A DNA stretch of 64,000 nucleotides from Daphnia carinata. Lineage: Eukaryota > Arthropoda > Branchiopoda > Diplostraca > Daphniidae. The stretch covers positions 1,426,001 to 1,490,000 of the forward strand of contig NC_081340.1 in the NCBI RefSeq assembly GCF_022539665.2, given 5' to 3'. The position numbers and the translations under genes were made by a program. The notes under the pieces are model-generated. The model saw only the letters and a program-made list of their open reading frames with translations, made no database searches and was not told where the DNA came from. Below, piece after piece: positions 1 to 13,186 of this stretch. Position 1 is the stretch's first letter. Each line of letters opens with the position of its first letter.

Positions 1-2728
1 TTTTTTTATCCCTTTTTTTTTTTTTTTTTCTTTCACTTTTTCCTGATTCTATTTATGGGGATGTGGACAATAACAAGCGTGCGTTATATTCAATGAATTG
101 ACACGCACAGCCGCCGATAGATTCGTCAGACAGACGTCCCGAATGCAAATGCAAGCGGAAATGTGCCCATATCTCTCTATCCATCGAATCCCTCCTCCCC
201 CCCCCCCCCCCCTCATCTTTCTCTCGGACCTACGCCATCGCTCGCCCAGGAGTCAGGAAAGAAAGAGAGACGTTTCGCATTACCGTCATATCCCCCCCCC
301 CCCCCCTCTTTCTGTGACTTTTTTTTAACGTTGACCTCGTAATTTTTCTATTTGCTTTGAAAAATGTCGAGTTCCAACTGGCGTCGCACGCGCCACAACC
401 AGCGCCGTCTATGCGGCGGTAGGTCGTGTGTGTGTGTGTGTGTATGCTCATTGATCTGATTGATTTGCCTACCCCCCCCCCTCTCGTCTCTTATAGAACA
501 AAACTGATGTGAAAGATGGAAACAACAGAGAGGGATATCCGTCTATTATTGACGGATATCCCTCGATGCAAAATGGATGTATTCAAGCGTGCAGTGTGTA
601 TGTATTTGCTCTGTGTGTACCTCATCTAAGCAATGCAGCTGCTTACTCCCCCTACTCGTCTTGTGGCCATCCTCCTCTTTTATTCAGTCCATCCCGTTGT
701 AAGAGTACGGATGAATACCAGGAGGGGGAGGGGGGGGGGTTAAAAGTCTGAGCTCGTTCGATAGAAGACCGCCTTTGTCAGTTGATATGCTTTTTTTTTT
801 GTTGGTGTTGTTGTTGTTCTGCGCTAGTACGCACCGAGATATAAACTGATAGGTAATGGCGCAGTGTGTCGCTGTGTGCACCGGGCCACAAGGTTCATCT
901 ATTGAAATCTCATCCAACATTTTTTTCAATAAAAAAAAGTTCCAATACATGTCTATATCCAAGCGCGCACAAGACACAGGGGTGGGGGGTAGTGGAGTAG
1001 GGAGATTTAACAATACGAAGAGGTCCAATAAAAGAAATGTCGAGAGGGCTATATGATTGGTTGTATGGATCGGGGAGAGAGAAAGAAACAAAACAAAACA
1101 AAAAAAAAAAAAAAAAAAAAAGGACCGGGGGTAGGAAATTGAAACTCTTTTGTCGTTGACACCTGGCCATGGTTTTTTTTTTTTTTTTTTTACAAGTTCC
1201 AGTAGGTTCTTTTATTATTTCCCTTACTATCTGCAAGTTTTTATCTACGACCATAGGCACTTTTGTTCTTAACTATCGTTGTAACGTACAGAAATGAAGA
1301 CCAGTCTTTTTGTCTTCATCACGTGGCTTTTATTTTCGATGGGGGGGGGGGGGAGGGAGTGTCTCATTTATTTGGAACAATAAAAGATATGGTGGATGTT
1401 GTACTTGTTTCGTGCTGACGGGATGGAGTCTCTCGAGTAGAGTTTTGTTTTTGTTTTGTTTTTTTTTACCTATAAACTGTGGCATTTTCTATTAGGACTC
1501 TTACACCATTGGGAATTTTTTTTTTTTTCAAAATATTTTATTTCAGCTTTTTATTATCCGGTTCCATTAGGATGTCCCATGGCGGCCGTCTTTTTTTTTT
1601 TTTTCCCTAGTACACGTCAGAAGGGGAGTAAAAGAAATGCGTCAGGGTAAAAAAACAAAACAAAAAAAAGCGAGAAAAACGTGCAGTTGCGTACACAAAC
1701 GGGAAGAACCTCCGATCGTCATGCAGAGCCACAAGAGAGAAAAAGAAAAAAGACTCTTGGAACTCTCTCTCTCCCCCCCCCCCCCACTAAAGTAAAAAGA
1801 AGAATTGGGGTGGGCGCAGGACAATAGCTGGAAACAAAAACGCTTGTTTGCTCGGCTGATTCAAACTGATATTTCATTCACTCTCTCTCTCTCTCTCTTT
1901 GTGTGTATCTGGTTTTTGTCTGTCTGGCCAGAGAGCAGATCATATCAACAGCGTCATCTGTCCAATAAAATTTATATGCGTGCGTTAGATGTGTATATGC
2001 GGCGGCGGTGTTGAATATGGCGAGGGAGTGTCACACACACACACACACACACATCCGTTCCAGACGCGACAATTTACGAGCCATTAAAACCTCTTTTTTT
2101 TTTTTCTTTCTTTCTTTCATTCTCTTATCTGCTGGATCGAAAACAAGCACAAAGTGAACAGACCCTGGTGTGAAATCGTTTTCGAAAGATCGCGGCCATC
2201 TGATCGAATCATCTACTTTGATTTCCTATATACTGTATCTATGCCATCGTTCCATGTGGGGCTAAAAGAAAAAAATGACATGATAAGGAAGGCATGGGTC
2301 AATATCTCTTTCACAATCTCTCAAGTATATCAATGACATGCACTTTCTTTTGTGAAAAAAAAAAAAAAAAAAAAAAGAGAGACGAAGTTTATTTGCATAA
2401 GCCCCAATAGCAAACAGCCTCATCGATTGGAAATGCAAATCACCTATTGATGGAGGTTTAAAAAGAGGGCCCCCCTTCTTCGTCTTTGTGTGCTATTATC
2501 TGCATGGCTCTCTCACCGTCAAAACAAATGTGCGAGGGTAGACGCAAATGAAAATGGGCAAACACAATAGGAAGACTCCACTTGGCCAGCAATCTGTGAT
2601 TGTCCGCGATGGCCATCGACTGTTTGATTTACAACGAGTCAACAGGATGGAAATAATTCAATTTAATTTCTCTTTTTTTTTTTTTTTTTTTTTTTGTTTT
2701 TTTATTTCTGCCCGGTTATTGTGTGTAG
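1..2728. other. Non-coding flank, probably robo intron
   Basis: No supportable exon is visible. The stretch is dense in homopolymer runs (T, A, C and G tracts of 9-28 bases), a TG tract near 427-445 and a CA tract at 2032-2053. The first visible robo exon begins at 2729 after a T-rich tract and an AG acceptor, and its first complete codon is already inside the receptor. The signal-peptide exon therefore lies further upstream, probably outside the window, and this stretch is most simply part of a robo intron. The open frames here are short and read through homopolymers. Confidence 0.6.
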
Positions 2729-5700
2729 GTGGTAAACCACCACGGATCACGGAACATCCGTCGGACGTGACCGTGCCTCGCCACGACCCGGTGACATTGC
2801 AATGCTCGGCAGATGGATACCCGACGCCAGTCATCGAGTGGTACCGAGACGGCGAGTTCATCATCAGCTCGAGCAACAGCGCCAGTTCCAGCACGTCTAC
2901 GGCCTCCTCACGCATCCTCCTGCCAGGCGGCGCCCTCTTCTTCCTGCGTGTCGTTCACAGCCGCAAGGAAAACGATGCGGGAGTCTACTGGTGTTTAGCG
3001 CGAAATTCGCAAGGAGTGGCCCGTTCGCGCAACGCAACGCTCACCATTGCGCGTAAGTCAATTTGAAACGACTTGATCGCTTCTTAGTTTGTCCTTCTTT
3101 TAATCGTGACGAATAATTGTGCATGTTTTTTCGTGACGGATTCACGGATGTGTTGATTCCGAAAGTGGCGACAGCTCCGAAAGCTGCGTGTCTATTCTTA
3201 TTGCCGGTCCTCATCTTCTCGGCCAGTTGTTCTCGGCTTGTCTATTTCGGAAGGGGCCGACTGTTTCGAGACCTAACTTCCGCCCGTTCGTTTTCACGAA
3301 AAACCTAAACATTCCTGGGGACCCGAAATCGGTGCAATGCTGCCGCCTTTTTTTTTTTTGCGCCGACACAAACAACAACACGTCGCCGCTTATTGTCATT
3401 GAAAACGCCTTTTGTTTTCGTTATTCTCTGCCTAACGTCCTCCTACACCCTCCGTTCCAGAACACACATTGTCTTTTCGTTTGGCCGAGGGGTATCACTT
3501 TAAGCAGCCCCACACACGAAAAAAAAAAAAAAACGATGACGCGCCTTTGCCGCCACTGGTTCATCTGCCTTGTGTGTGTGTGTCTGACGCCGATGTGTGT
3601 GTGTAAAGTCATAACAAACCGAAAACTCTCAAACGAGCCGATTCCCACACGCCTTGGAAAAAAGAAAAAAAAAAAGTCACGGCTGTCATGAATATCCTTT
3701 TAATTTGTTTTTTGTTTTTTTTCTGGGGGGGGGGGGGGGGGGTTTAGGGGTAGACAGTAAACTGTGTAAGAATCTATTTCAAATCAATTAAAATTTTTTA
3801 GTTTTTGTGCTTGGCTTGGAGCGGTCAATAGACTCTGGTTAGCGGGTTGACATTTTTCGCTCATTCCCGTTAGCCGCATTTGGATTTGTTTAACGGTGTT
3901 GTTCATTATATCCTTCTGACTTGGAGCAGGAAAAAAAAAAAAAAGAAAGGGGGAATTACAAATGCCATTTAAAATGATTGCGAGCAAGTAGCCAACGGAA
4001 AAAGAATAGGAAAAAAACGAGCGCGTTTTTAAAAATCTGTTTGGCCTCGATTGTCGACAACCTCGAATGTCTTCGTTTCCATTATGCTGGCGCTGTTCAA
4101 TGACTTGACGACCGGAAATAACTCATCTAACTCAACTACATTTGACTCGTTTAAAAGCAGACGAAGGAAAGAAGCCCAAAATTCATTGAACATGAAAACG
4201 AGCTGACGGATAAGACACATGGGGATGTCTAATCGCGTCCAATGAGATCAAGGCAACAAAACGTCCAAACGCTAATGTACACGTCACCCACCCCACCCCT
4301 CCCCCTTCCCCCGACGTCTCACAGCCGCAGCGACGAAAAATCGTGTTTATTTGATTACATAAGAAGCGCGTAAATGATAAAGGGCAGCTTGTCGGCATGA
4401 GCTATTGAACTTGTGTGAGCACAAGCTGCAACCAGCCGGAGTGCGACAAGAGAGCGAATGAACGAAGGTTTTCTTGGCCTTTTCATTTTTAGTTGCCTTT
4501 TTTTCTTTTGTGGCACAGGGTGGGGGGGGGGAGGGAGGAGGAGGAGGATGGTTCCGACACGATATGGGGGTCTACTTTAGCACTTGGCGTAGGAGAATGA
4601 GGGAGGGGGGAGTTGGTCGATGAAGAGCAGCTGCCCGGCTGCTCCATCAGAATACGTGGAGGGAAGGAGGTGTATAAAATGTACACGTATGTAACTCTCT
4701 AGCGAATTTCATCCTCATTAAGAGCTATTTTTTTTTTAATGGACACCGTTGGTCGTCTATTTACTGCCTTGATAGTGAATTTTATAATAGAACATATCGT
4801 TGTGGCTATATGTCGTTTTATTTATATTGTCATTTTTACTTATCGTGCCGTATGTTGGCCATCTGCGTAGGGGGTGGATGGATCCGGTGTTACTTTGTTG
4901 CAGGAGCAATTCATATTTTTTTTTTTTGCTCTTCTCAGTTTTCTTCTATTTTTTTTTTTTTTTTTTTGAAAGGGGGAGGGAGGTGTTTAATGTTAAAGTG
5001 GGGGGTGTTGGCTAGGCGACAATTTTGAGGGCCTAGGGAATTTTGAATTGGCGTTAGGTCTCAGACCTAATTCAATCGTCGTTCTCCCCTTCCCCGCTCG
5101 CTCTTGCACCTCTGTCATTTTCCAAGACTAGAGCCCCCGTAATCGTGCATGGCTGCATAAATAGAGGCCAGCCTATTGCTAAAGCGGAAACACGCTTCAT
5201 GAATATTTCAAGTCTCGGCGACGCCTCCGCGTGTGTGTGTGTGTGTGGCTGAATGAAAGCGAACGGTCTTTCTCTTTTTTCTCTTCCCCCCCATTGTTTG
5301 ACAAACACCCTCCCCTTCGTTCCAGCCTAAAATCTCGTCATTCTCCATCGTCTTGCCACACTTTACTACCCCTAAGTTTGTTTGTTTTTTTTTTTTTTTT
5401 TTTTGCTGAGATTTTACTTGCGTAAGAAAAAAAAAAAAAAGAATAGGATGAAGGAGTCTTAAGAGGACGAGGGTTAGGAAAAAGGAAAAAGAAAAAAAAA
5501 AAAAAAAAAAAACGATTGAATTTCACTAGTAGATTGATCCACCTCCCCCCCCCCCCCTCACTGTACGGATGTTGGTAAGTGCCGCTGTTTGAAATAGACC
5601 TCCCCAAGACTCCGTTTCCGCATCCCAAATGCAGAGGCTCCCAAAGAATAAAATAGAGAAGAAGAAGAAAGAATAGAAAAAGAAAAAAAAAAAAAAAAAA

Positions 5701-7285
5701 AATCAATACGATTGTACTGTTACGTTTGACACCCTGTATCAAATTTCGAGCATCAAAAGCATCGGCTTATGGGGGTAGGGTACTGCCCAACTCAGATCGA
5801 CCGTCACACAATGAACTTGTGTGTGACACTTTTCCTACTCGTTGTTGCGCCGTCTTGAGCAACAATAATAAAATAATAAAAAATCAAGAGGTTCTACTCC
5901 TAGTAGCACCCCACGTTCTAACATGCCCAGTCATATAACAGCCCCCCCCCCACTATTCATTTTCTATGGCTCTGTCAATAGTGTCTCCTTGGCGTTATTT
6001 TTCATCGCCTCAAAAAATGTTAAGAAAAAAAATAACAGTTGGGGTAGGGGGGGGGGGTTCTCCCTTTTAAAAACAACATTTCCCTTTCGTAACTCGTGTG
6101 TGTAGCATAAAAATACGACAGGACAGTTACAATGTACTCGAAGTTTTGTGAAAAAAGAAAAATGTTTTTTTTTTTTTTTTTTTGAAGCGACATCCTTCGA
6201 TCGGCTGTTGATCGCCTCCCCCTACACGCCATCGACAACAGCCAAAGATTCCCAAGACTTTGAGAACGGCTGTTTATACTTTCAATGTTCAACCATACAT
6301 AGCGGGGTCAATTCAAAACAAACCAAAAAACAAAACAAAATATGATAAGAAGCTCAAAAAAAACTTTGAAAAAACAAAAAAAAAAGAAACGGGATCGCTA
6401 TTTGAATCTGGATCACGCATTTGAGCTAGCCGCATATGTGGTGTATAGGCTATCGAGAGCTGCGCAATCGCGATCTTTGAACCGAAAAAAAAAAAAACTG
6501 AACGAGAAATTCTTTCCTTCCTCCCCCCCTACCCTCTTCTACTGTCCTCGTTGGACCCCACCTTTTTTTTTTTATTGATAACTGCTTGCCCCGACGGTCG
6601 ATATCCTTTTTCTGCTGCCTCTTCGTCATCCTGTTTCGGGAGGGAGGGCCGCTCGATGACAATTGACTCGAGAATCTGGATCAATACGAGCGCCAACTTC
6701 GACTTACAGTTCGCCGTTTCATTCTAAAAAACGCACGAATGGCATTTGAATTTTTTTTTTTTTTTTTTTTTTTTCGTTCAGTTGTCATCAAACGATGAAA
6801 AGAAAAAAAAAGAAAAGAAAAGAACAACATTCTTTCAAAAAGAAAAATGCTTTTTCGTTACCTCGATTGGAATCTCTCCAGTTTCGTTCTAGATTCTATA
6901 GCAAGATCGTCGACATGGTCTGTTTTTTTTTGTTCATGGAACGATTCGCAGAGAGTAATGAAATCCCCAAGTTTTTTTTTTTTTTTTTTTTTTCTTCATT
7001 CTCCAGGTCAATCTGGAGTTTATCGCATCGTCCTCATCTTTCCGGCTCGCATTCCCTCTCTTACATGTCTACATGTTCTTGTGCTACACAACTATCAGTA
7101 GTTCCAGAAATGTATCTCTCTATGCGCAATGTTATATACGACGATTTTCAAGTCATCGCTAGTTTTTTGTTTGTTTTTTTTGGATAAGAAGAAGACCTTT
7201 CTTTTCTATTCCGTTTATTCACGTTCCGCTCTGCCTAACCTCGCGTTGTTTTTTTTGTTTTTTTTTGTTTTTCTTCCTGTTTTCA

Positions 7286-7319
<34 letters not shown>

Positions 7320-8017
7320 CCGTCCTCCGGTCTGCCGACCCGAGCGGATCAATCTCGCCCAACAAACGGCCACTCACACACACATAGATATCCGTCATCA
7401 GCTTCTGGCGTTTGTATCACTCCAAGTTCGAACCGAGAAAATCTCCATTTCCTTTTCAGACGAGTTCCAAAGTTTCTTTTAAAAAAAAAAAAAAACAAAA
7501 AAAAAAAAACATCCAGCTCTCCCATTTTTGTTTTTTTTCTTCGGGATCTTCACACTCTGGGTGTTGGTAGCAACTGAACGAGGCAAAAATGGCCGACCCA
7601 TATCCGATTGCGTTCATCGCCTTCGGTCGCCTCTCTCTCTCTCTCTCTTGCGTCAGTAACCGTCAGTCCTTGGATTGCTTTTTAATCGATTCAGCTCGAT
7701 AAGATTGAGGTCGCAATGGTGGACGGTTTTTGTTCCAGCGGCGTTTGGCGCCTTCCATCTTTACCCCCATGACTCTGCATACTCCACATCTTTTTTTATT
7801 TTTTTTTGCCATTCATTTCTAATTTCGTCATTGCCATTTATCACGTGACATTTTCTTTAGAAATCTTTGTTGGACTATCGAAAGAAAGCTGTCGTCACCC
7901 CCGTCCAGATCTAATTGACTCGCCACTGAAAGGCAAAGATAATTGCCTTCGTCCTTCCTTTTTCGTTCGATGTTTAACGCCGAGAAAATTGAAAGAGGCT
8001 CGCAAAAGACACAATGC

Positions 8018-8056
<39 letters not shown>

Positions 8057-11000
8057 GCGGCACACAGAACTATAATGGACGTTTCTTTCTTCGACCTTGT
8101 CTGCGTTTCTTCTATGCGCTCTGTGCAATCAGGCAAAATGCCATCACGGGGTCGTTACGTGAAAGCAGGCAACTGTAACGCAGCCGCTCGTCAAGGCATT
8201 TTTTGCAGTTGGAAAAGAAAAAAAAAAAGAAATAGACGGACTCATCACGTTCTTGTTGGACCACAACAGTGGGAGGTCAGTCCCCCCCCCCACCCCACCC
8301 CTTCCACAGATTGTTATAGGAGAAACGGACGAGAACAGTTGTTTCAAATGAAATATCTTTACGTGATGATGCACGTCGTTGACGGCTTATTGTCGAAATA
8401 AAAAGGCCGGAACGAATAAGTAGGAAAAAAAAAAAAAAGAATTCCGTGGAACGATGATGGACTCGGATGTGTACACATGTGGTTGGTAACTACGCCACCC
8501 ACTTTGGGAAAAGAAAAAAAAAAAAAAAAAAAAAAAAAAGGCCATTAGACTATGTCCAGACGTCAACTTGTGTTTTTATTTTGTTTTATGATTTTTGATG
8601 TTGGGGAGCCGGTTATGCGACGAGTCAGTTTCATGAACTTGATTTTTTTTTTTTTTGAAGGGACTGTTCCACGAACGTCTGTTTTTTTTTTTTTTAAAAA
8701 AAGGCAAAGTTTATCACGCTCCAATGCAGTTCCATGTCTCGACACTATCGTCATCACCAGAAACTGTAATGAACCCCAAAACTCTTATACATCACAAAAA
8801 TATCATAAAATAAATACCATTTCTTTTTTTTTTTTTTTTTTTCGCGTGTCTGTGCATCGTTATTATAACGAAGAGCATTTTTAATTCTTGACGTCAACCG
8901 TCTAAACAGAAAAAAAAAAAAAAAAAAAATTGTTTTTTTTGCATAGTTTATGAGATGATTTTCCTTTTATGTTTTGCAATCTCAGTTTCTTTCGAAATCC
9001 CACGAAACAATACGAACGGGTAACCGACTGCTTGGCTCGTTGCCGATCAAGTCCGTCCCCACATTTGGTTTGTGTAGATATGTTATAAGTCCCTTCCTTT
9101 CAACACCAAAAACGGGGGGGGGGGCCAGTCAAGAGAAAAGATAACCACGGACCATTGATTTCACACCATGTGACCCGCCTCTCGCAGACGTTGCGGCTTT
9201 TGATTTTTTTTTTTTGTTTTTTTTTTGTCTCTTTCCACATTCCGCTATTGTCAGCTCGTCTTAGAGTAACTCGGCCGCAATCTGGAAGAATCCCAGTCAC
9301 GCGCCTTTGTGCCTTTCTTTTTTGCCCTCTGCGCCGTTTCCTTTTCATGAAAGAGAAAACAAAACAGATCCCTTTCGACGCGAGTCGATTGTTCATCTCT
9401 TTTTTTAGGTAAGTCCTCCGCTCCTCTCTCCCCCCCCCCTCTGTTTTTACCCCGCTGTCTATTCACGATGCGTCTTATTGCACGCATGGCGTCCAGATGC
9501 TGGCGCTGAAATAAATCGGTAGCAGAAAGGCGGAAAAAATAAAATAAAATAAAACGAGAGGAAAGGCACGAAGATGAAAACCAAAAAAAAAAAAAAAAAC
9601 AAAAAACAAATCACGGCAACTTGATTGATTCGAGCCGCCGCTATTGATGATTATTCAAATTCACTCGCACCGGGATACGACGCAGCTGGGGAGGGGGGAT
9701 GACTCCAGATCTCTCAAAGGATGTTCCATCATTCCCGGATATTCAAATCCAGGGGAATTAACAGCCAAAGGAAATATTTAATAAATAAAATATATTCCAG
9801 CTGCTGCTGTTGCACAGACACACATTATAAGAAAACAAAAAATTCAAATAAAATAAAATAGAAGTAGTGGGAAGGTATGTGGCACCATCGTGTCAGCTGA
9901 CTTGCCGTGCAAAGAAAGGTGGTAGCAATCAGCGGCAGCTCTCTCTAGCCATGGTCGGTCGCTTTTCTTTGTGATTAGCAGCAGGGGATCCGTAACGAAA
10001 TGATCATTTTCCCCCTTCATTTTTTTTTTTTTTTTATTTCTTTCTTCTATATATTCTCAGGTTTTTTTTTTTTTTTTTCTTTCCTCTTCCTTTTTATTCA
10101 GCTTTAGAAAAAAAAAAATAATAATAAATGAGAAAACTTTGTTATTTGTACCGCCCGACTGGCTTCCCCTCATTTTCTTCTGCACGATGCTCAATGCGTT
10201 TATGGTTGCGCAACGCTTTGGGTTCCCGTACGGCCAGAGCCCAATCTAATTATAGTCCAGCAGTTTCCTGTCTTTCTTTACTGATTATAACGCCAGTCAG
10301 CCGTGCCGTTTATTGGTACAAACCGATTCACAGTAAACGACACCATTTTGAATTGATTCAATTACGCTCCGCTTTCCCCATTACAAACCCCCAAAAAAAA
10401 AAAAAAAAAAAAAAAAAATTCAACTGGACAGTAACGAACGCGGGCGGTTTTAGTTTTAAAAACATATCACGAAATCTATTTCGGAAAAAAAAAAAAAAAA
10501 AAAAAAAATAAAAATTGAGCGCTTAGCGCGTTAACCGATGCGTGTATGATGTCATTTAAAAGGCAAGGTCCTCTCTGGCATTGACGCTGCGGTAGGTCTC
10601 AAAAACATTTGAATTTCCGCTCCTTTCGCCCACCAACTTGTCGGCAAGATGACGCATTGAAGCCTTTTAGCTGGATGTTTACCAATTGCTTTGAAGAAGA
10701 ACCCCAGCCAGTTTTAGATGGTGTTTTAATGGCTCATATTATTAAAAGAGGGAACTCGTTTTTTTTTTTTTTTTTCCTTCTATCTCGTTCGGTCAAACAC
10801 GGCCCAAATGGTAATGGCGGCGGTCTCCTTTTTTTTTGGAGACGGACGTGTATAGGAACGCATTAAAAAACCGTGTGTGAATAAAAAGGCACGATTCAAG
10901 TGTCAACTGCTAAGGCGCGGCTCCCAAACCCCCCCCCTCCCCCAAAATGGACCGCACGAAAAAAACTGCGTTTGAATGTGTCAACACAATTTTTTATTTC

Positions 11001-13150
11001 GAATGTTAACATAAAGCGGCTGAATGAACTTTTTTTTTTCCCAACAGTAAGATGAAACAGCACTGAAAACGTTTTTCCCTCGTTTAAAATGCGATCCCCC
11101 CTTGAAAATAGCCCTGCGGCGGCTTAAAATGTCTTTAATAGACCGGATGCTGACGGAACTTTCTTCTTTTGCCGTTTGAATAAAATAAAAAAGAAAAAGA
11201 AAAAAAAAAAAAATCCCTGCTCAGGATGACGTGGACAATGTCCGAAACACAGTGAACTACGCAAACAAATTCGCCAATGGTCCCCCCCTCCCCCTCCTTT
11301 TGTTCCAGTAGTATGTATACCGTCGTCCAACACGATTTTTTGTTCCGTGTGACAAATAACCGGATACTCGAGTGAACTGCTTCTGACCTTTTAGGTTTCG
11401 AAACATATCATTCGTCTCTCCTTTCCGCCCATAGCACGTGCTTTTATACCTTTCTGTTTAAAAAAAAAAACAAAAAAATAAAACTACCCAAAAAGTTTAA
11501 GGACCGCAAGTAGAGGGGGGGGGGGGGGGGGGGGGGGCACTGTCCTTTCTATTGGTAATCCAGATGTTTTTTTTTTTTTTTTTGCCCGTTAGCTAGTGGC
11601 CCTTTTTTTTACTTTGGGTAGATGACTCTCTTTTCTTGCCGGCGTGCTGACCTTTTTACCATTGCTTCCTCTCTCTTGAACAAAAAAAAAAAAAAAGAAG
11701 ACAATTGTCGCAATTGAAGAAAAGTATAGTCGCCTTTTTTTTTTATTATATCATTCGAAAATTGAAATGATTGCTGTTCCATTCCGATTCAGTTTTTTTT
11801 TTTTTTTTTTTTTTTTGGGGGGGGGGGGGGACTTGTTCTCTTACGACTTCCGGCGCGTGCGGTTTTTTTTTTATTATTATTATTCAACCTTCTTTTAAAG
11901 CTATACGATGGTCTTCTTTGCCAATCCCTGTTTACCTGTTCCGTTCCAGTTGGAAATGATCTCTAACAAACGAAGAAAAAGAACAAAGAACATTTTGCTC
12001 CTCATAACTGACAAGATTATCAAAAAATTATTTAAAACAAAAAAAAAATTCGTTCATACCTTTTTAATGAATCAATTAAAAGGAACCGCCTATTTAGCTT
12101 CAATGAGATAACTCCCTATTATTTGGGCTACCGAGAATGTTGTTATCGTTATCGGCCGATCGGGCAGACTGCCCAAATAGCCAGAGACAATGTTGTCTTA
12201 TCATTTCCTTGTTTTTTAAGCGCATAAAATGGCAGCTGAGTTTCGTGCGAGTCGCTTCCATATAGCCAACCCGGGGCGAGCAAAATGGGCCAACACGTCG
12301 ATTCTTCAAAAAAAAAAAAAAAAGGTTGCGTCGCGTGTGTGTATTGTTTCGGTGACACACGCACACACTGGAACCACGCCCTTTCTTCCTATTTTCTCTT
12401 CCATCGAAGAGCGTCTCTTCAGAAAATCGCCTAGTTACCGCGGCCACTCGTTGCGACTTTTTGTTGACATTTTCTTAGCCGAAAGCTGCTGCTGAAGACA
12501 AACAGTAGCAATAGCTATTGCCTCTAAGTGTGTCTGTGTGTATACACACACACACACACATGTGTACAGGTTATATTTATAACTGGCCGTGCGTATGTAG
12601 TACGGACTCGGATGTAGCAAGACAGCCGGCCTTTTAATGCTCCGGTTGGAAGGAAGGAAGGACTGCTAGTATATCTTGTCAAGTGGCATTAGCTACTCCT
12701 TCCAATAATTTATTTTTATCCCCTTCCTCCAGCTTCTCTTTAAACTCGGTCCCTATTTTTTTTTTTTTTTTTTTTTTTTGGGGGGCAGAGGGTTACACGC
12801 GAACGAAAAGAGCCAAAGCCAACGGCGGGCTCCTAATGCCCAGCAGGAGCGCCACCACACTTTACAATGTAGAAGCACGTCTTTTTTAAAAATTCCTTTA
12901 GCGATTCCCCTTCTGCTTCTGGTTTTTTTTTTGTTTTTTTTTTTTTCCTATTGTACGTTTAAGTAATGAATCAAAATATGCAATTATACAACACATAAAA
13001 AAAAAAAAAAATTCAAATGACCGTGGTTGAAAAACAACTTGATATATCTGTCTACAGCCAAGAAAAAAAAGAAAGAAAATTATCAATCAAACAAAAAGTG
13101 AAATGACTAGCTGTCGACACCATTTGAAACACACCGCTAGCGTGAAAACT

Positions 13151-13186
<36 letters not shown>

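Noticed and set aside
684-1260. Overlapping minus-strand frames of 116-135 codons near the left edge
   Set aside because: They run through poly-A/T and poly-C tracts, giving Lys/Phe/Pro runs, with no domain or splice support; the region fits an intron.
9100-9487. Opposing frames of 78-98 codons in the large robo intron
   Set aside because: Basic and low-complexity in both directions, with no recognisable motif, and open by chance in this composition.
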